Below, in pieces: positions 19,535-28,689 of a stretch of 64,000 nucleotides of DNA. Source of the stretch: Xanthomonas massiliensis (GTDB lineage: Bacteria; Pseudomonadota; Gammaproteobacteria; Xanthomonadales; Xanthomonadaceae). Below the pieces are notes generated by a model. That model was not told the origin of the DNA. It ran no database searches and saw nothing but the letters and a program-made list of their open reading frames with translations. How positions within the stretch are numbered: the stretch's first letter is position 1; each line of letters begins with the position of its first letter. Location: positions 124,001 through 188,000 of the forward strand of contig NZ_FCOY01000006.1 of assembly GCF_900018785.1 (NCBI RefSeq), in the 5' to 3' direction. The position numbers and the translations under genes are program-made.

Positions 19535-20457
19535 TTCGGCTCGAACTCCTTGGGGGCGTCGCGACCGAGCAGGTAGCGGGCCGGGTTGTTGTCCAGGCGG
19601 TCGCTGATCTGGCGCAGGTCGCGGATCAGGCCGCGCAGCTCGGTCAGCGTCGGGCCGAGCTGGCCCAGCCCGTCGTTGGCGAAGCTGTTGATGGCCGCGC
19701 GGTTCTCGCCGAGGATCGCATCGGCGTTGCCGGCCGCCGAGTCGAGCTTGGCCAGGGAGGCGTCGAGCTTGTCCAGGATCGGCGGCAGGCGTTGCACCAG
19801 GTTGCGGTCCAGCGCCTGCATCGTGCCATTGGTGGTGGTCAGCGTGGCATCGAGGTTGCGCGCGGCATCGCGCGCGCTGACCAGCAGCGCCTGCACGCCC
19901 TCCTCGCGATTGGCGATGCTGCCGCTGATCGTCTGCAGGTTCCTGAGCGTGTCGTTGATCGCGGCGATGTTCTGGTCGCTGAGCACCTCGTCCATGCGCG
20001 CGGCCACGCGGTTGGCCATGTCGGCGATGTTCTGCAGCGCCGAGGGCGAGGTCTGGATGGTCGGCTCGGTGCTCTTGTCCACGTCGACGAGGTTGGGCGA
20101 GCCGGGGGTGCCGCCGGAGAGCTGGATGATGGTCGGCCCGGTCAGGCTGGTGATGCCCAGCTTGGCGCGGGTATCCACCTTGATCGGCGTGCTCGCGTCC
20201 ACGCGGATCAGCGCGATCACCTGGCGCGGGTCGTTGGGCGCCAGGCGCAGGCGGGTGATCGAGCCCACCGAGATGCCGTTGTACTGCACCGGGCTGCCTT
20301 CGGACAGGCCGGTCACCGCCTCGCGGAACACCACCCGGTAGTTCTGCCAGCTGCGGTCGGAGGAGTACTTGGCCGCCCACAGCGCGAACAGCAGCAGGGC
20401 GATGGCCACCACGATGGTGAAGGTGCCGATGAGCACGTAGTTGGCTTTGGTTTCCAT
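19531..20457 (-). CDS. mlaD: MCE-family lipid transport protein (MlaD-like)
   Basis: A 308-residue inner-membrane-anchored periplasmic protein. One N-terminal transmembrane helix (residues ~7-29) is followed by a single MCE domain (~40-115; PVQYNGISVGSI, ARLGITSLTGPTIIQLSGG) and a long helical, coiled-coil-like C-terminal region (~140-300). It is well over 100 residues longer than E. coli MlaD, and the extra helical length suggests a tube- or barrel-like extension across the periplasm. Together with its ATPase, permease and lipoprotein it moves phospholipids between the membranes. Confidence 0.9.
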   Translation of the reverse strand: METKANYVLIGTFTIVVAIALLLFALWAAKYSSDRSWQNYRVVFREAVTGLSEGSPVQYNGISVGSITRLRLAPNDPRQVIALIRVDASTPIKVDTRAKLGITSLTGPTIIQLSGGTPGSPNLVDVDKSTEPTIQTSPSALQNIADMANRVAARMDEVLSDQNIAAINDTLRNLQTISGSIANREEGVQALLVSARDAARNLDATLTTTNGTMQALDRNLVQRLPPILDKLDASLAKLDSAAGNADAILGENRAAINSFANDGLGQLGPTLTELRGLIRDLRQISDRLDNNPARYLLGRDAPKEFEPK

Positions 20458-20466
20458 GTCCGTCCG

Positions 20467-21288
20467 TCAGGCGATCTCGGGATGGTCGTGCTGTGCCTGG
20501 CGCGCGGCGCGGGCACGGGGACCGTGGAAGTAGGCCTGGATCCACGGGTGGTCGATGTTCTCGATCTCGGCCAGCGGGCCGATCGCGATCACCTTGCGGT
20601 CGGCGAGCACGGCCACGCGGTCGCAGATGGCGTAGAGCGTGTCCAGGTCGTGGGTGATCAGGAACACGGTCAGGCCCAGGGCCTGCTGCAGGGTGCGGGT
20701 GAGCTGGTCGAAGGCGGTGGCGCCGATCGGGTCCAGGCCGGCGGTGGGTTCGTCCAGGAACAGCAGCGGCGGGTCCAGCGCCAGCGCCCGCGCCAGGCCG
20801 GCGCGCTTGCGCATGCCGCCGGACAGCTCCGAGGGCAGCTTGGCGATCGCGCCGGCCGGCAGCCCGGCCAGCTTCACCTTGAGCAGCGCCAGCTCGTAGC
20901 GCCAGGTGTCGGGCAGTTCGGGGTGGTGCTCCTTCAGCGGCACTTCCACGTTCTCGCCGACGGTGAGCGAGGAGAACAGGGCGCCATCCTGGAACAGCAC
21001 GCCGGTGTTGCGCTCGATGTGCGCCCGCGCGCCTTCGTCGCCGGTGCCGGTGTCCACGCCCAGCACCTCGATGTGGCCGGCGTCGGGGCGGTGCAGGCCG
21101 AGGATGGAGCGCATCAGCACCGACTTGCCGGTACCCGAGCCGCCGACCACGCCGAGGATCTCGCCGCGGCGCACGTCCAGGTCCAGGTCCTCGTGCACGA
21201 CCTGCTCGCCGAAGCGGTTGACCAGCCCGCGCACGCGGATGGCCGGCTCGTCGTCGGTGTGCTCGCCGAGGGGGCGGGGGGTATTCAC
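20467..21288 (-). CDS. mlaF: ABC transporter ATPase, MlaF-like
   Basis: A 273-residue ATPase. Walker A is GGSGTGKS, the signature is LSGGMRKR (as in MlaF-type ATPases), Walker B is LLFLDEPTAGLDP, and the switch His is in LITHDLDT. It powers the MCE lipid-transport complex encoded around it. The C-terminal tail of ~30 residues is His/Arg-rich. It lies nine bases upstream of mlaD. Confidence 0.92.
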   Translation of the reverse strand: MNTPRPLGEHTDDEPAIRVRGLVNRFGEQVVHEDLDLDVRRGEILGVVGGSGTGKSVLMRSILGLHRPDAGHIEVLGVDTGTGDEGARAHIERNTGVLFQDGALFSSLTVGENVEVPLKEHHPELPDTWRYELALLKVKLAGLPAGAIAKLPSELSGGMRKRAGLARALALDPPLLFLDEPTAGLDPIGATAFDQLTRTLQQALGLTVFLITHDLDTLYAICDRVAVLADRKVIAIGPLAEIENIDHPWIQAYFHGPRARAARQAQHDHPEIA

Positions 21289-21364
21289 GGTGCGTGCTCC
21301 CCGGCCGGCGACGGGGGGCCGGCCCTGCTGATCCTGCGCCGTTGCATCGTTCGCGTTCCCATGG

Positions 21365-22477
21365 TCACCAGTCCATGTGCATGAACCAGATCGCGGCCAT
21401 CGCGTCGATGACGATGACCAGCGAGATCGACTGCACCACGCTGGAGGTGGTGCGCTCGCCCACCGACTGTGCCGTGCCCGTGACCCGGAAGCCTTCCAGG
21501 CAGCCGATCAGGCCGATGACCAGGGCGAACACCGGCGCCTTGGACAGCCCCACCAGCATGTGCCGCAGCTCGATCGTGTCGTGCATCCGCGCCAGGTACA
21601 TCTGCGCGGGGATGTCCAGGTCCAGCACGCCCACGGTCAGGCCGCCGGCCAGCCCGGCCAGCATCGCCAGGAACGTCAGCAGCGGCAGGGTCAGCATCAG
21701 CGCCACCAGCCGCGGCAGCACCAGCAGTTCCATCGGGTCCAGGCCGAGGGTGCGGATGGCGTCGATCTCCTCGTTGGCCTGCATCGAGCCGATCTGCGCG
21801 GTGAAGGCGCTGGCGGTGCGGCCGGCCAGCACGATCGCGGTCAGCAGCACCGCCAGTTCGCGCAGCGTGGCGATGCTGACCAGCTCGACCACGTAGATCT
21901 CCATGCCGAAATCGCGCAGCACCGTCGAACCGAGGAACGCGATCACCGCGCCGATCAGGTAGGACAGCAGCACCACCAGCGGCACCGCGTCCAGGCCGAC
22001 CTGCTCCATGTGCGCGACGGTGGAGGTAAGCCGGAAGCGGCGCGGATGCAGGGCCAGCCGGCCCAGCTTGACCAGGCTCTCGCCGAGGAAGCCGGCCAGC
22101 GAGACCAGGTCCTGGGCGAGCGTGCACACGGCCAGGCCCAGGCGCGCGACCGCGGCGCGGATGCCGTAGTCGCGGGCCGCCGGCGGGCGTGCGTCGGCGA
22201 CTTCCTCGATGCTGGCGACCAGCGCGGCGTGGTCGTCGCGGAACTGCAGGGCGTCCCCGTCCATGTGGGCGCGGTGGGCATGGCGCAGCAGCGCCAGCAC
22301 GCCGGCCGAATCGAGCCGCTCCACCTGGCGTGCATCCAGGCGCCTGACGCCGGCAGGCAGCGCCGAAAGGCGGTGCACGGCCTGCAGCGCGGTATCCAGG
22401 GTCCAGCAGCCGGCCAGGACGGCGCGACTGGGGTCGTGCGGGTCCAGTTCGATGGTGGGCGCGGAGGTCGGGGTCAT
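21365..22477 (-). CDS. mlaE: MlaE-family permease with N-terminal STAS domain
   Basis: A ~370-residue fusion. Residues ~1-85 form a STAS domain like MlaB (VLAGCWTLDTALQAVHRL, RLDSAGVLALLRHAHRAH). Residues ~110-370 form the MlaE permease with about five or six membrane helices (LLSYLIGAVIAFLGS, ELAVLLTAIVLAGRTASAF, IGSMQANEEIDAIRTLGLDP). In E. coli MlaB is a separate subunit, so the fusion explains its absence here. ATG at 22477 is preferred; ATG 22492 is possible. It is the first gene of the operon, 76 bases upstream of mlaF. Confidence 0.9.
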   Translation of the reverse strand: MTPTSAPTIELDPHDPSRAVLAGCWTLDTALQAVHRLSALPAGVRRLDARQVERLDSAGVLALLRHAHRAHMDGDALQFRDDHAALVASIEEVADARPPAARDYGIRAAVARLGLAVCTLAQDLVSLAGFLGESLVKLGRLALHPRRFRLTSTVAHMEQVGLDAVPLVVLLSYLIGAVIAFLGSTVLRDFGMEIYVVELVSIATLRELAVLLTAIVLAGRTASAFTAQIGSMQANEEIDAIRTLGLDPMELLVLPRLVALMLTLPLLTFLAMLAGLAGGLTVGVLDLDIPAQMYLARMHDTIELRHMLVGLSKAPVFALVIGLIGCLEGFRVTGTAQSVGERTTSSVVQSISLVIVIDAMAAIWFMHMDW

Positions 22478-22602
22478 CGCACGGCGGAGCATACCCGTTC
22501 CGTTTGCGGGCCAGGTGCATGCGGCGTCGTGGCGGCCCGCCGCGGACGCTTTACACTTGCCCGGCCGCGCGGTGCGCGCTTCCCCTGCCTCCCGCTTCGC
22601 CG

Positions 22603-23862
22603 ATGCCAGCCACCGCGTCCGTCCGCCCGTCCTCCCGCGCCACCTACGCCCAGCGCGTGGCCTTCGTCTGCGAGATCGCCGGGCGCCTGCACAGCTACGG
22701 CACCACCGCCCAGCGCCTGGAAGCGGCGGTGGTCGCGCTGTCGCAGCAGCTGGACCTGGACTGCGAGCCCTGGTCCAACCCGACCGGTCTGATCCTGAGC
22801 TTCAGCGACCCGACCAAGGCGATCGGCTCCTCCGACATCACCCGGGTGATCCGCCTGGCCCCGGGCGACAACGACCTCTACAAGCTCAGCATGGCCGACC
22901 GCATCGCCGACGATGTGGCCAACGGGCGGATGAGCATCGCCCAGGGCCAGACCGCGCTGCGCCGGCTGGACCGGCGCCCGAGCCGCGGCGAGAACGCGAT
23001 GCAGGTGCTGGCCTACGGCCTGGCCGCGGCCGGGGTCGCCGGCCTGTGGCGGCTGCCGTGGCTGGACCTGGGCACCGCCGGCGGCATCGGCCTGCTGATC
23101 GGCCTGCTGGTGCAGTACACCGACCGGCGCCCGGCCACGCGCGAGGCCTGCGAGGCGCTGGCGGCCCTGCTGGCCGGCTTCGTGGCCGCGGTGGTGGCCA
23201 CCTGGGTGGGGCCGCTGAACCTCAACACGGTGATCATTGCCTCGCTGGTGGTACTGCTGCCGGGCATGTCGCTGACCAACGCGGTCAACGAGCTGGCCAG
23301 CCAGCACTGGGTCTCGGGCACCGCGCGCTTCGCCGGGGCGCTGACGGTGGTGCTCAAGCTCACCGTGGGCGCGGTGATCGCGGTGACCCTGGCGCGGATC
23401 CTGGGCCTGGTCCCGCACGTGCGCGCCAGCCACGTGCAGGAGCCCTGGCTGGAATGGGCCGCGCTGTGCGTGTCGGCCTACGCCTTCGCCGTGCTGTTCA
23501 AGGCCAGCCGGCGCGACTATCCGTGGGTGATGGCGGCGGCGATGCTCAGCTACGTCATCGCCCGCTATGCCGGCGAGGCCTGGGGCAGCCCGTCCGGCGT
23601 GTTCCTGTCGGCGATGACCTCCACCGCGGCCGGCAACCTGTTCGGGCGCGTGATCCAGCGCCCGGGGGCGCTGATCCGCCTGCCGGGCATCATCATGCTG
23701 GTGCCCGGCAGCACCAGCCTGCGCGGCCTGCTCAACCTGGTGCAGCAGCAGGACGTGCACATCGGCCAGTCGGCGGTGCTGGCGGTGACCAACGTGGTGA
23801 TGGCGCTGGTCGCCGGGCTGCTGTTCGGGAACCTGCTGGTCCCGGCACGCAAGAACCTGTGA
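22603..23862 (+). CDS. Threonine/serine exporter family protein (ThrE-like)
   Basis: A 419-residue inner-membrane protein with a soluble N-terminal ThrE domain (residues ~20-150: RLHSYGTTAQRLEAAVVALS, LILSFSDP) followed by about ten membrane helices in two blocks. The membrane blocks contain LPGMSLTNAVNELASQHWVSGTAR and, in the second, LIRLPGIIMLVPGSTS. ThrE exports threonine and serine in Corynebacterium; the substrate here is inferred. ATG at 22603 is used because the in-frame codons upstream do not look coding. It is divergent from the Mla operon. A 10-bp stem hairpin follows at 23892-23916. Confidence 0.85.
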   Translation: MPATASVRPSSRATYAQRVAFVCEIAGRLHSYGTTAQRLEAAVVALSQQLDLDCEPWSNPTGLILSFSDPTKAIGSSDITRVIRLAPGDNDLYKLSMADRIADDVANGRMSIAQGQTALRRLDRRPSRGENAMQVLAYGLAAAGVAGLWRLPWLDLGTAGGIGLLIGLLVQYTDRRPATREACEALAALLAGFVAAVVATWVGPLNLNTVIIASLVVLLPGMSLTNAVNELASQHWVSGTARFAGALTVVLKLTVGAVIAVTLARILGLVPHVRASHVQEPWLEWAALCVSAYAFAVLFKASRRDYPWVMAAAMLSYVIARYAGEAWGSPSGVFLSAMTSTAAGNLFGRVIQRPGALIRLPGIIMLVPGSTSLRGLLNLVQQQDVHIGQSAVLAVTNVVMALVAGLLFGNLLVPARKNL

Positions 23863-23891
23863 TCCGCCGGCACCGCCTGGCCCGGAAACGA

Positions 23892-23916
23892 CGACGCCGG
23901 CACGGGGCCGGCGTCG
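23892..23916 (+). terminator. Hairpin downstream of thrE-like gene
   Basis: A perfect 10-bp inverted repeat with a 5-base loop lies 30 bases after the exporter stop and 25 bases from the convergent H-NS stop. There is no T-tract, so it may be a weak bidirectional terminator or a processing site. Confidence 0.45.
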
Positions 23917-23940
23917 CGGGACATGGCCTGGCGCGGCCGA

Positions 23941-24306
23941 TCACTTCTTGATCAGGAAATCCGTGACCTTCTTGCCGGCCGTCAGTTTCTCGGCCAGCCA
24001 GCGCGGATGCTTGCCGCGGCCGGTCCAGGTTTCCTTGGGATTGGCGGGGTTGCGGTACTTCGGGGCGACCTTGCCGAGCTTGCGCGCGGGCTTGGCGGCC
24101 TTGGTCGCGGCACGGCGGCCGCGGGCGGGTACTTCGGCGCCGAACAGCTCCTCGATGGAATATCCCTCGGCCTTGGCCATCTTGGTGATCTTGGCGCGGA
24201 TCTTGGCGATGGGAACGCGCTTGGCGATGGTGGCCTGGCGCTTCTGCGCAGTCTTGATCAGGCTGCTCAATTCACGGGGCGAAAGGCTGGTCAGGTCGAT
24301 GCTCAT
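23941..24306 (-). CDS. H-NS family nucleoid-associated regulator
   Basis: A 121-residue basic protein. Residues 1-50 are helical (oligomerisation). The C-terminus holds the H-NS DNA-binding core KYRNPANPKETWTGRGKHPRWL, in which the TWTGRGKxP loop is diagnostic. A Lys/Arg/Ala-rich linker joins the two. It silences AT-rich, often horizontally acquired DNA; the low-GC RHS tip and adhesin promoter in this window would be natural targets (inference). The ATG at 24306 has a GGAG site six bases upstream. It resembles XrvA-like proteins of Xanthomonas. Confidence 0.92.
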   Translation of the reverse strand: MSIDLTSLSPRELSSLIKTAQKRQATIAKRVPIAKIRAKITKMAKAEGYSIEELFGAEVPARGRRAATKAAKPARKLGKVAPKYRNPANPKETWTGRGKHPRWLAEKLTAGKKVTDFLIKK

Positions 24307-24361
24307 CGAAACTCCGCTGGAATGATAAAGGGGTGGAAATGCCATTCCCTGGCGTGTGCGG

Positions 24362-24390
24362 ATAATAAGCGCGGCTATTGTCCAAAACAA
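24362..24390 (-). promoter_or_regulatory. Probable sigma-70 promoter of the H-NS gene
   Basis: On the minus strand a TTGTTT -35 (24390-24385) and a TATTAT -10 (24367-24362) are separated by exactly 17 bases, in a local AT-rich patch about 55 bases upstream of the start codon. This is the clearest promoter-like element in the housekeeping half. The rest of 24307-24684 shows nothing but the proS terminator. Confidence 0.55.
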
Positions 24391-24630
24391 ATGAAAATCG
24401 TGGCCGGCAAATCCCGGCAGGATTTCCCGGTGGTCCGCGGCGGCCGGATTCGATATCGCCGATGTCGGAAAACGGTGCGAATGGCCGGTATGTTCCGCTT
24501 GGATCGCGGCCTTTGCCTTCGAGGTAATCGCGGCGGTCGCCAGGTATTCAAAAGTGGGCGCAACGACCGGTCGCGGGGATGTCGCCTATCGCGCGCGGTT
24601 CCCGGCCGATGATCGACAGGACGATGCCGC

Positions 24631-24663
24631 AAAAGCGAGAAGCCGCCCGGAGGCGGCTTCTCG
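24631..24663 (-). terminator. Rho-independent terminator of proS
   Basis: A 12-bp perfect stem (24636-24647 with 24652-24663) has a CGGA loop and is followed on the minus strand by TTTT. It lies 22 bases after the proS stop. Confidence 0.8.
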
Positions 24664-24684
24664 TCGGCACCGGCCCGGGCCGGA

Positions 24685-26382
24685 TCAGGCGTCCAGGCGT
24701 TCGAGCAGGGTGCCGTGGTCGAGGTTTTCCGATTCCCCCGCGCCGCGCGCGCGGTATTCGTAGGTGCCCGCGGCCAGGCCGCGCTCGGAGACCACCACCC
24801 GGTGCGGGATGCCGATCAGCTCCATGTCCGCGAACATCGGGCCGGGACGCAGGCCGCGATCGTCGAGCACCGCGTCCAGCCCGGCGGCCTGCAGCTCGCC
24901 GAGCAGGGTCTCGGCGGCCTCGGCCACCGCCTTGTCGTGCTTGGGATTGATCACGCACACCGCCACGGTCCACGGCGCCATCGCCTCGGGCCAGACGATG
25001 CCGCGCTCGTCGTGGTTCTGCTCGATCGCCGCGGCGACGATGCGCGAGATGCCGATGCCGTAGCAGCCCATCGCCGGGACCACGGCCTTGCCGTTCTCGT
25101 CGAGCACCGTGGCCTTCATCGCCTCGGTGTACTTGCGGCCGAGCTGGAACACGTGGCCGACCTCGATGCCGCGCGCCAGGCGGATGCAGCCGCCGTCGCG
25201 GGCCACGTCGCCCGCCACCACGTTGCGGATGTCGGCCACCACCTCCGGCTCGGGCAGGTCGCGGCCCCAGTTGACCCCGGCGATGTGGAAGCCGGGCACG
25301 TTGGCGCCGACGACGAAATCGGCCAGTGCCGCAACCTCGCGGTCGGCGACCACGCGGACCGGCTTCTTCGCCCCGATCGGGCCGAGGAACCCGGGTTCGC
25401 TGCCCAGGTGCTCGGCGATCTCGGCCTCGCCGGCCATGCGGAACTCGCCCATGCCCGGCACCTTGGCGAGCTTGACCTCGTTGGCCTCGTGGTCGCCGCG
25501 CACCAGGGCCAGCACGAAGCGGCCCTCGCCATCGACCAGCGCCAGGGTCTTGACCGTGCGCGCCAGCGGGATGCCCAGCAGCGCGGCGACCTCCTCGCAG
25601 GTCTTCTGCACCGGGGTCTCGACCCGGCGCAGGGCCTCGCCGGCGGCCGGGCGCGGGCCCGGCTCGGCGGCCACGGCGGCTTCGACGTTGGCGGCGTAGT
25701 CGGAGGCATCGGAGAAGGCCAGCGCGTCCTCGCCGGAGGCGGCCAGTACCTGGAACTCCATCGAGGCGTCGCCGCCGATCGCCCCGGAATCGGCCTGCAC
25801 CGCGCGGAACTCCAGCCCCAGCCGGGTGAAGATGCGCACGTAGGCGGCCTTCATGTTCTCGTACTCGCGGGCCAGGTCGGCGTCGCCCAGGTGGAACGAG
25901 TAGGCGTCCTTCATCAGGAACTCGCGCGCGCGCATCACCCCGAAGCGCGGCCGGATCTCGTCGCGGAACTTGGTCTGGATCTGGTAGAAGTTGACCGGCA
26001 GCTGCTTGTAGCTGGACAGCTCCTGGCGCGCGAAATCGGTGATCGCCTCCTCGGCGGTGGGGCTGTAGCAGAACGCCTGGTCCTTGCGGTCCTTGATCTT
26101 GAGCAACTGTTCGCCGAACTTCTCCCAGCGCCCGCTCTCGTCCCACAGCTCGCGCGGCTGGATGGTCGGCAGCAGCAGCTCGACCGCGCCGGCGCGGTTC
26201 ATCTCCTCGCGCACGATGCGCTCGACCTTGCGCAGCACGCGCAGGCCCAGCGGCGACCAGGTGTACAGGCCCGAGGCCAGCTTGCGGATCATGCCGGCGC
26301 GCAGCATCAGCTGGTGGCTGACCAGCTCGGCGTCGGCCGGGGTTTCCTTGGTGGTGCGCAGGTGGAACTGGGACAGACGCAT
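24685..26382 (-). CDS. proS: Prolyl-tRNA synthetase (bacterial type, with editing domain)
   Basis: A 565-residue class II synthetase that charges tRNA-Pro. It shows the N-terminal [39 protein letters not shown], motif 2 region [19 protein letters not shown], the editing (INS) insertion around residues 225-400 including [13 protein letters not shown] and [15 protein letters not shown], and motif 3 region [14 protein letters not shown]. Length is normal for the bacterial form. It is monocistronic, with a clear terminator. Confidence 0.97.
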   Translation of the reverse strand: MRLSQFHLRTTKETPADAELVSHQLMLRAGMIRKLASGLYTWSPLGLRVLRKVERIVREEMNRAGAVELLLPTIQPRELWDESGRWEKFGEQLLKIKDRKDQAFCYSPTAEEAITDFARQELSSYKQLPVNFYQIQTKFRDEIRPRFGVMRAREFLMKDAYSFHLGDADLAREYENMKAAYVRIFTRLGLEFRAVQADSGAIGGDASMEFQVLAASGEDALAFSDASDYAANVEAAVAAEPGPRPAAGEALRRVETPVQKTCEEVAALLGIPLARTVKTLALVDGEGRFVLALVRGDHEANEVKLAKVPGMGEFRMAGEAEIAEHLGSEPGFLGPIGAKKPVRVVADREVAALADFVVGANVPGFHIAGVNWGRDLPEPEVVADIRNVVAGDVARDGGCIRLARGIEVGHVFQLGRKYTEAMKATVLDENGKAVVPAMGCYGIGISRIVAAAIEQNHDERGIVWPEAMAPWTVAVCVINPKHDKAVAEAAETLLGELQAAGLDAVLDDRGLRPGPMFADMELIGIPHRVVVSERGLAAGTYEYRARGAGESENLDHGTLLERLDA

Positions 26383-26484
26383 GACGGGATCGGCGGTCTA
26401 GAGGAAACCGCTATTCTGCCGCACCGCGCCCCGTCCCGGGATCCCGGCGCTTCGCGCGCCGGCGGCAGCGGCCCCGCGGCGTGC

Positions 26485-26865
26485 CTACGACGCCTTGCAG
26501 TAGGCCTTGACCGCGGCCTCGGCCAGGTTCTTCTGCGCGCTGCGCTCGCTATCGTCCAGCGGCTTGCCGGTGGGCTGGCCGTCCTCGCCGCGCTGCACGA
26601 CCTTGCCGTCGCCGGCGAGCACCTCCAGGTTCTTGCGCGCGGTCTGGCACTGCGGCGATTCGGCCGCGGCGTCGGGCTGGCCGGCCTGCGGCACCGAGGC
26701 GCCGCCGTTCCCGCCGACCTGGCGGGTCTGGTAGGCCTGGCCGGCGGGCGGGTTCTCCGAATAGTGGGTCACGCCCTGGGCGTCCTTCCACTGGTAGATC
26801 TTGACCGCCCCCGCGGGACCGGCGACGGCGAGCAGGAGCAGGCAGAGCGGCAGAACTGGGCGCAT
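26485..26865 (-). CDS. DUF4124-domain periplasmic protein
   Basis: A 126-residue protein with a signal peptide (residues 1-20, ending GPAGA) followed at once by the DUF4124 signature VKIYQWKDAQGVTHYSENPP, then a Gln/Gly-rich linker. A second region with two cysteines (C73 and C123) could form a disulfide. Function is unknown; the domain is widespread in gammaproteobacterial exported proteins. It sits alone between proS and pssA. Confidence 0.8.
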   Translation of the reverse strand: MRPVLPLCLLLLAVAGPAGAVKIYQWKDAQGVTHYSENPPAGQAYQTRQVGGNGGASVPQAGQPDAAAESPQCQTARKNLEVLAGDGKVVQRGEDGQPTGKPLDDSERSAQKNLAEAAVKAYCKAS

Positions 26866-26983
26866 GGACGTCGGGCCGGGGCGGAAGACCGCGGGATTGC
26901 ACCACCCCCCGGCCGGGCTGGCAACCCCGGCACGGCGGAAACCGGACGCTGGTCCGGCCGGGGCGGCGAGGTAAACTGCGCCG

Positions 26984-27760
26984 ATGGATCCTCTGCCCAA
27001 CCGCGCGCGTCCGCGTGCCATCTACCTGCTGCCGAACCTGTTCACCACCGGTGGCCTGTTCGCCGGCTTCTACGCCATCATCGCCGCGGCCAACGACCAG
27101 TTCGTGCACGCCGCCATCGCCGTGTTCGTGGCGGCGGTGATGGACGGCCTGGACGGCCGGGTGGCGCGGCTGACCGGCACCAGCAGCGAGTTCGGCGTGC
27201 AGTACGACTCGCTCGCCGACCTGGTCAGCTTCGGCATGGCCCCGGCGCTGGTGATGTACCACTGGTCGCTGGAGTCGCTGCGCCTGGACGGGCCCACGCT
27301 GGGCCGGGTCGGCTGGGCCGCGGCGTTCCTGTACGCGGCCTGCGCCGCATTGCGCCTGGCCCGCTTCAACACCCAGGTCGGCGTGGTCGACAAGCGCTGG
27401 TTCGTCGGCCTGGCCAGCCCGGCGGCGGCCGGGCTGATGATGGCCTTCGTCTGGGCCTTCGCCGACGGCAAGCTCGGCTGGAGCGGCGACGAGCTGCGCT
27501 ACGTGGCGCTGGCGGTGACCATCGTCTCGGGCCTGCTGATGGTCAGCCGCATCCGCTTCTGGAGCTTCAAGGGCGGCCCGCGCCACGGCCCGCGCGCCGA
27601 GCGCGTGCCGTTCGTGGGGCTGGCGCTGGTGCCGATCGTGCTGGCGATCCTGGTCATCGACCTGCCGCGCACGCTGCTGGCGGTGGGCGTGGTCTACGCG
27701 TTGTCCGGTCCCGGCCTGTGGCTGTACCGGCGCTGGCGCAAGGTGCCCGAGGGCGCATGA
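26984..27760 (+). CDS. pssA: CDP-diacylglycerol-serine O-phosphatidyltransferase
   Basis: A 258-residue membrane CDP-alcohol phosphotransferase that makes phosphatidylserine, the precursor of phosphatidylethanolamine. The catalytic motif is complete: DGLDGRVAR, then G in EFGVQ and the two Asp of YDSLAD (pattern DGxxxAR...G...D...D). About six to eight helices are predicted. It is the PssA subclass II type. It overlaps the next gene by four bases (ATGA). Confidence 0.95.
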   Translation: MDPLPNRARPRAIYLLPNLFTTGGLFAGFYAIIAAANDQFVHAAIAVFVAAVMDGLDGRVARLTGTSSEFGVQYDSLADLVSFGMAPALVMYHWSLESLRLDGPTLGRVGWAAAFLYAACAALRLARFNTQVGVVDKRWFVGLASPAAAGLMMAFVWAFADGKLGWSGDELRYVALAVTIVSGLLMVSRIRFWSFKGGPRHGPRAERVPFVGLALVPIVLAILVIDLPRTLLAVGVVYALSGPGLWLYRRWRKVPEGA

Positions 27761-28197
27761 GCGCGGCCGGCGCCGGCATGCCCTGGTCGCCGCAGCAGCT
27801 GGCGTGGCTGCAGGCGATGGGGCACGTGGTGTACCTGAGCCCCGAGGCGGTGCCGCTGGCGCCGCCGGTCGCCGACGCCGTCGATACGGCGGCTCCCTCC
27901 CGGCCGGCGACGCGCACAGCCGCGTCCCCGGCCGCGCCGGTGCGGCGCGCACCGCCGGCCCCGGCCAGCACGCCGCTGCGGCATGCGCCGGACGCGGGGC
28001 GCGGCGGCGCGGCGATGCGCCTGCCCGATCGCCTGCACATCGCCCTGCTGCGCGCCAGCGGCCGCGGCCCCGCCGATCCGCAGGTGCAGGCGCTGCTGCA
28101 GGCCTGTTCGCTGGCCGACCTGCGCGCCGATCCCGCCGCCAAGCGCGCACTGTGGCCGCGGCTGCGTGCGCTGCGCCGGGCGAGGCCGGCCGGATGA
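27757..28197 (+). CDS. holD: Probable DNA polymerase III psi subunit (HolD), divergent
   Basis: A 146-residue protein with three parts. The N-terminal helix (SPQQLAWLQAMGHVVYL, residues 11-27) resembles the chi-binding N-terminus of HolD. A disordered Pro/Ala/Arg-rich linker runs from ~35 to 88. The C-terminal block includes SLADLRADPAAKRALW (118-133), which matches by eye the E. coli HolD segment LTDLRANPTARAALW. It overlaps rimI by four bases; holD-rimI adjacency is also found in E. coli. A chi gene (holC) lies 5 kb away. The evidence is motif plus synteny; overall similarity is low, so it would usually be called hypothetical. Confidence 0.65.
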   Translation: MSAAGAGMPWSPQQLAWLQAMGHVVYLSPEAVPLAPPVADAVDTAAPSRPATRTAASPAAPVRRAPPAPASTPLRHAPDAGRGGAAMRLPDRLHIALLRASGRGPADPQVQALLQACSLADLRADPAAKRALWPRLRALRRARPAG

Positions 28198-28682
28198 GCG
28201 TCGCGGCCGCCGCCGGCGAGCCGGCCGTGGTCCTGCGGCCGATGCGCGAGGCCGACCTGGACGCGGTGATGGCGGTGGAACGGCGCGCCTATCCCTTCCC
28301 GTGGACGCGCGGGATCTTCCGCGACTGCCTGCAGGCCGGCTACCCGGGCCGGGTGATGGAGCGCGACGGCGTGCTGGTCGGCTACGGCATGCTCAGCGTC
28401 GCCGCCGGCGAGGCGCACGTGCTCAACGTCTGCGTCGATCCCGCCTGCCAGTCGCGCGGGCTCGGCCGGCGATTGCTGCGCGCCCTGGTGGCACTGGCCC
28501 GGCAACGCGGGGCCGCGCAGGTGTACCTGGAGGTGCGCCCGTCCAACGCCCATGCGCTGGCGCTGTACCACGCCGAAGGCTTCAACGAGATCGGTCGCCG
28601 GCCGCGCTACTACCCGGCCGAGCACGGCCGCGAGGACGCGATCGTCATGGCCATGGAACTGGGGCTGGACGCCCTGGACTGA
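28194..28682 (+). CDS. rimI: Ribosomal protein bS18 alanine N-acetyltransferase
   Basis: A 162-residue GNAT acetyltransferase. It has the RimI-specific MREADLDAVMAVERRAYPFPWTRGIF, the acetyl-CoA-binding loop QSRGLGRRLL (residues 86-95), VYLEVRPSNAHALALYHAEGF, and the terminal YYPAEHGREDAIVM with the catalytic Glu/Tyr region. It acetylates the N-terminus of S18. Translation is coupled to the HolD-like gene by an ATGA overlap. Confidence 0.93.
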   Translation: MSVAAAAGEPAVVLRPMREADLDAVMAVERRAYPFPWTRGIFRDCLQAGYPGRVMERDGVLVGYGMLSVAAGEAHVLNVCVDPACQSRGLGRRLLRALVALARQRGAAQVYLEVRPSNAHALALYHAEGFNEIGRRPRYYPAEHGREDAIVMAMELGLDALD

Positions 28683-28689
28683 GCGCCGC

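Noticed and set aside
24715-27750. A long plus-strand frame opposite proS, continuing to 28197
   Set aside because: Only the last part (27757-28197) has protein-like motifs and a coupled start, and it is annotated as the HolD candidate. The upstream part is a shadow of proS.
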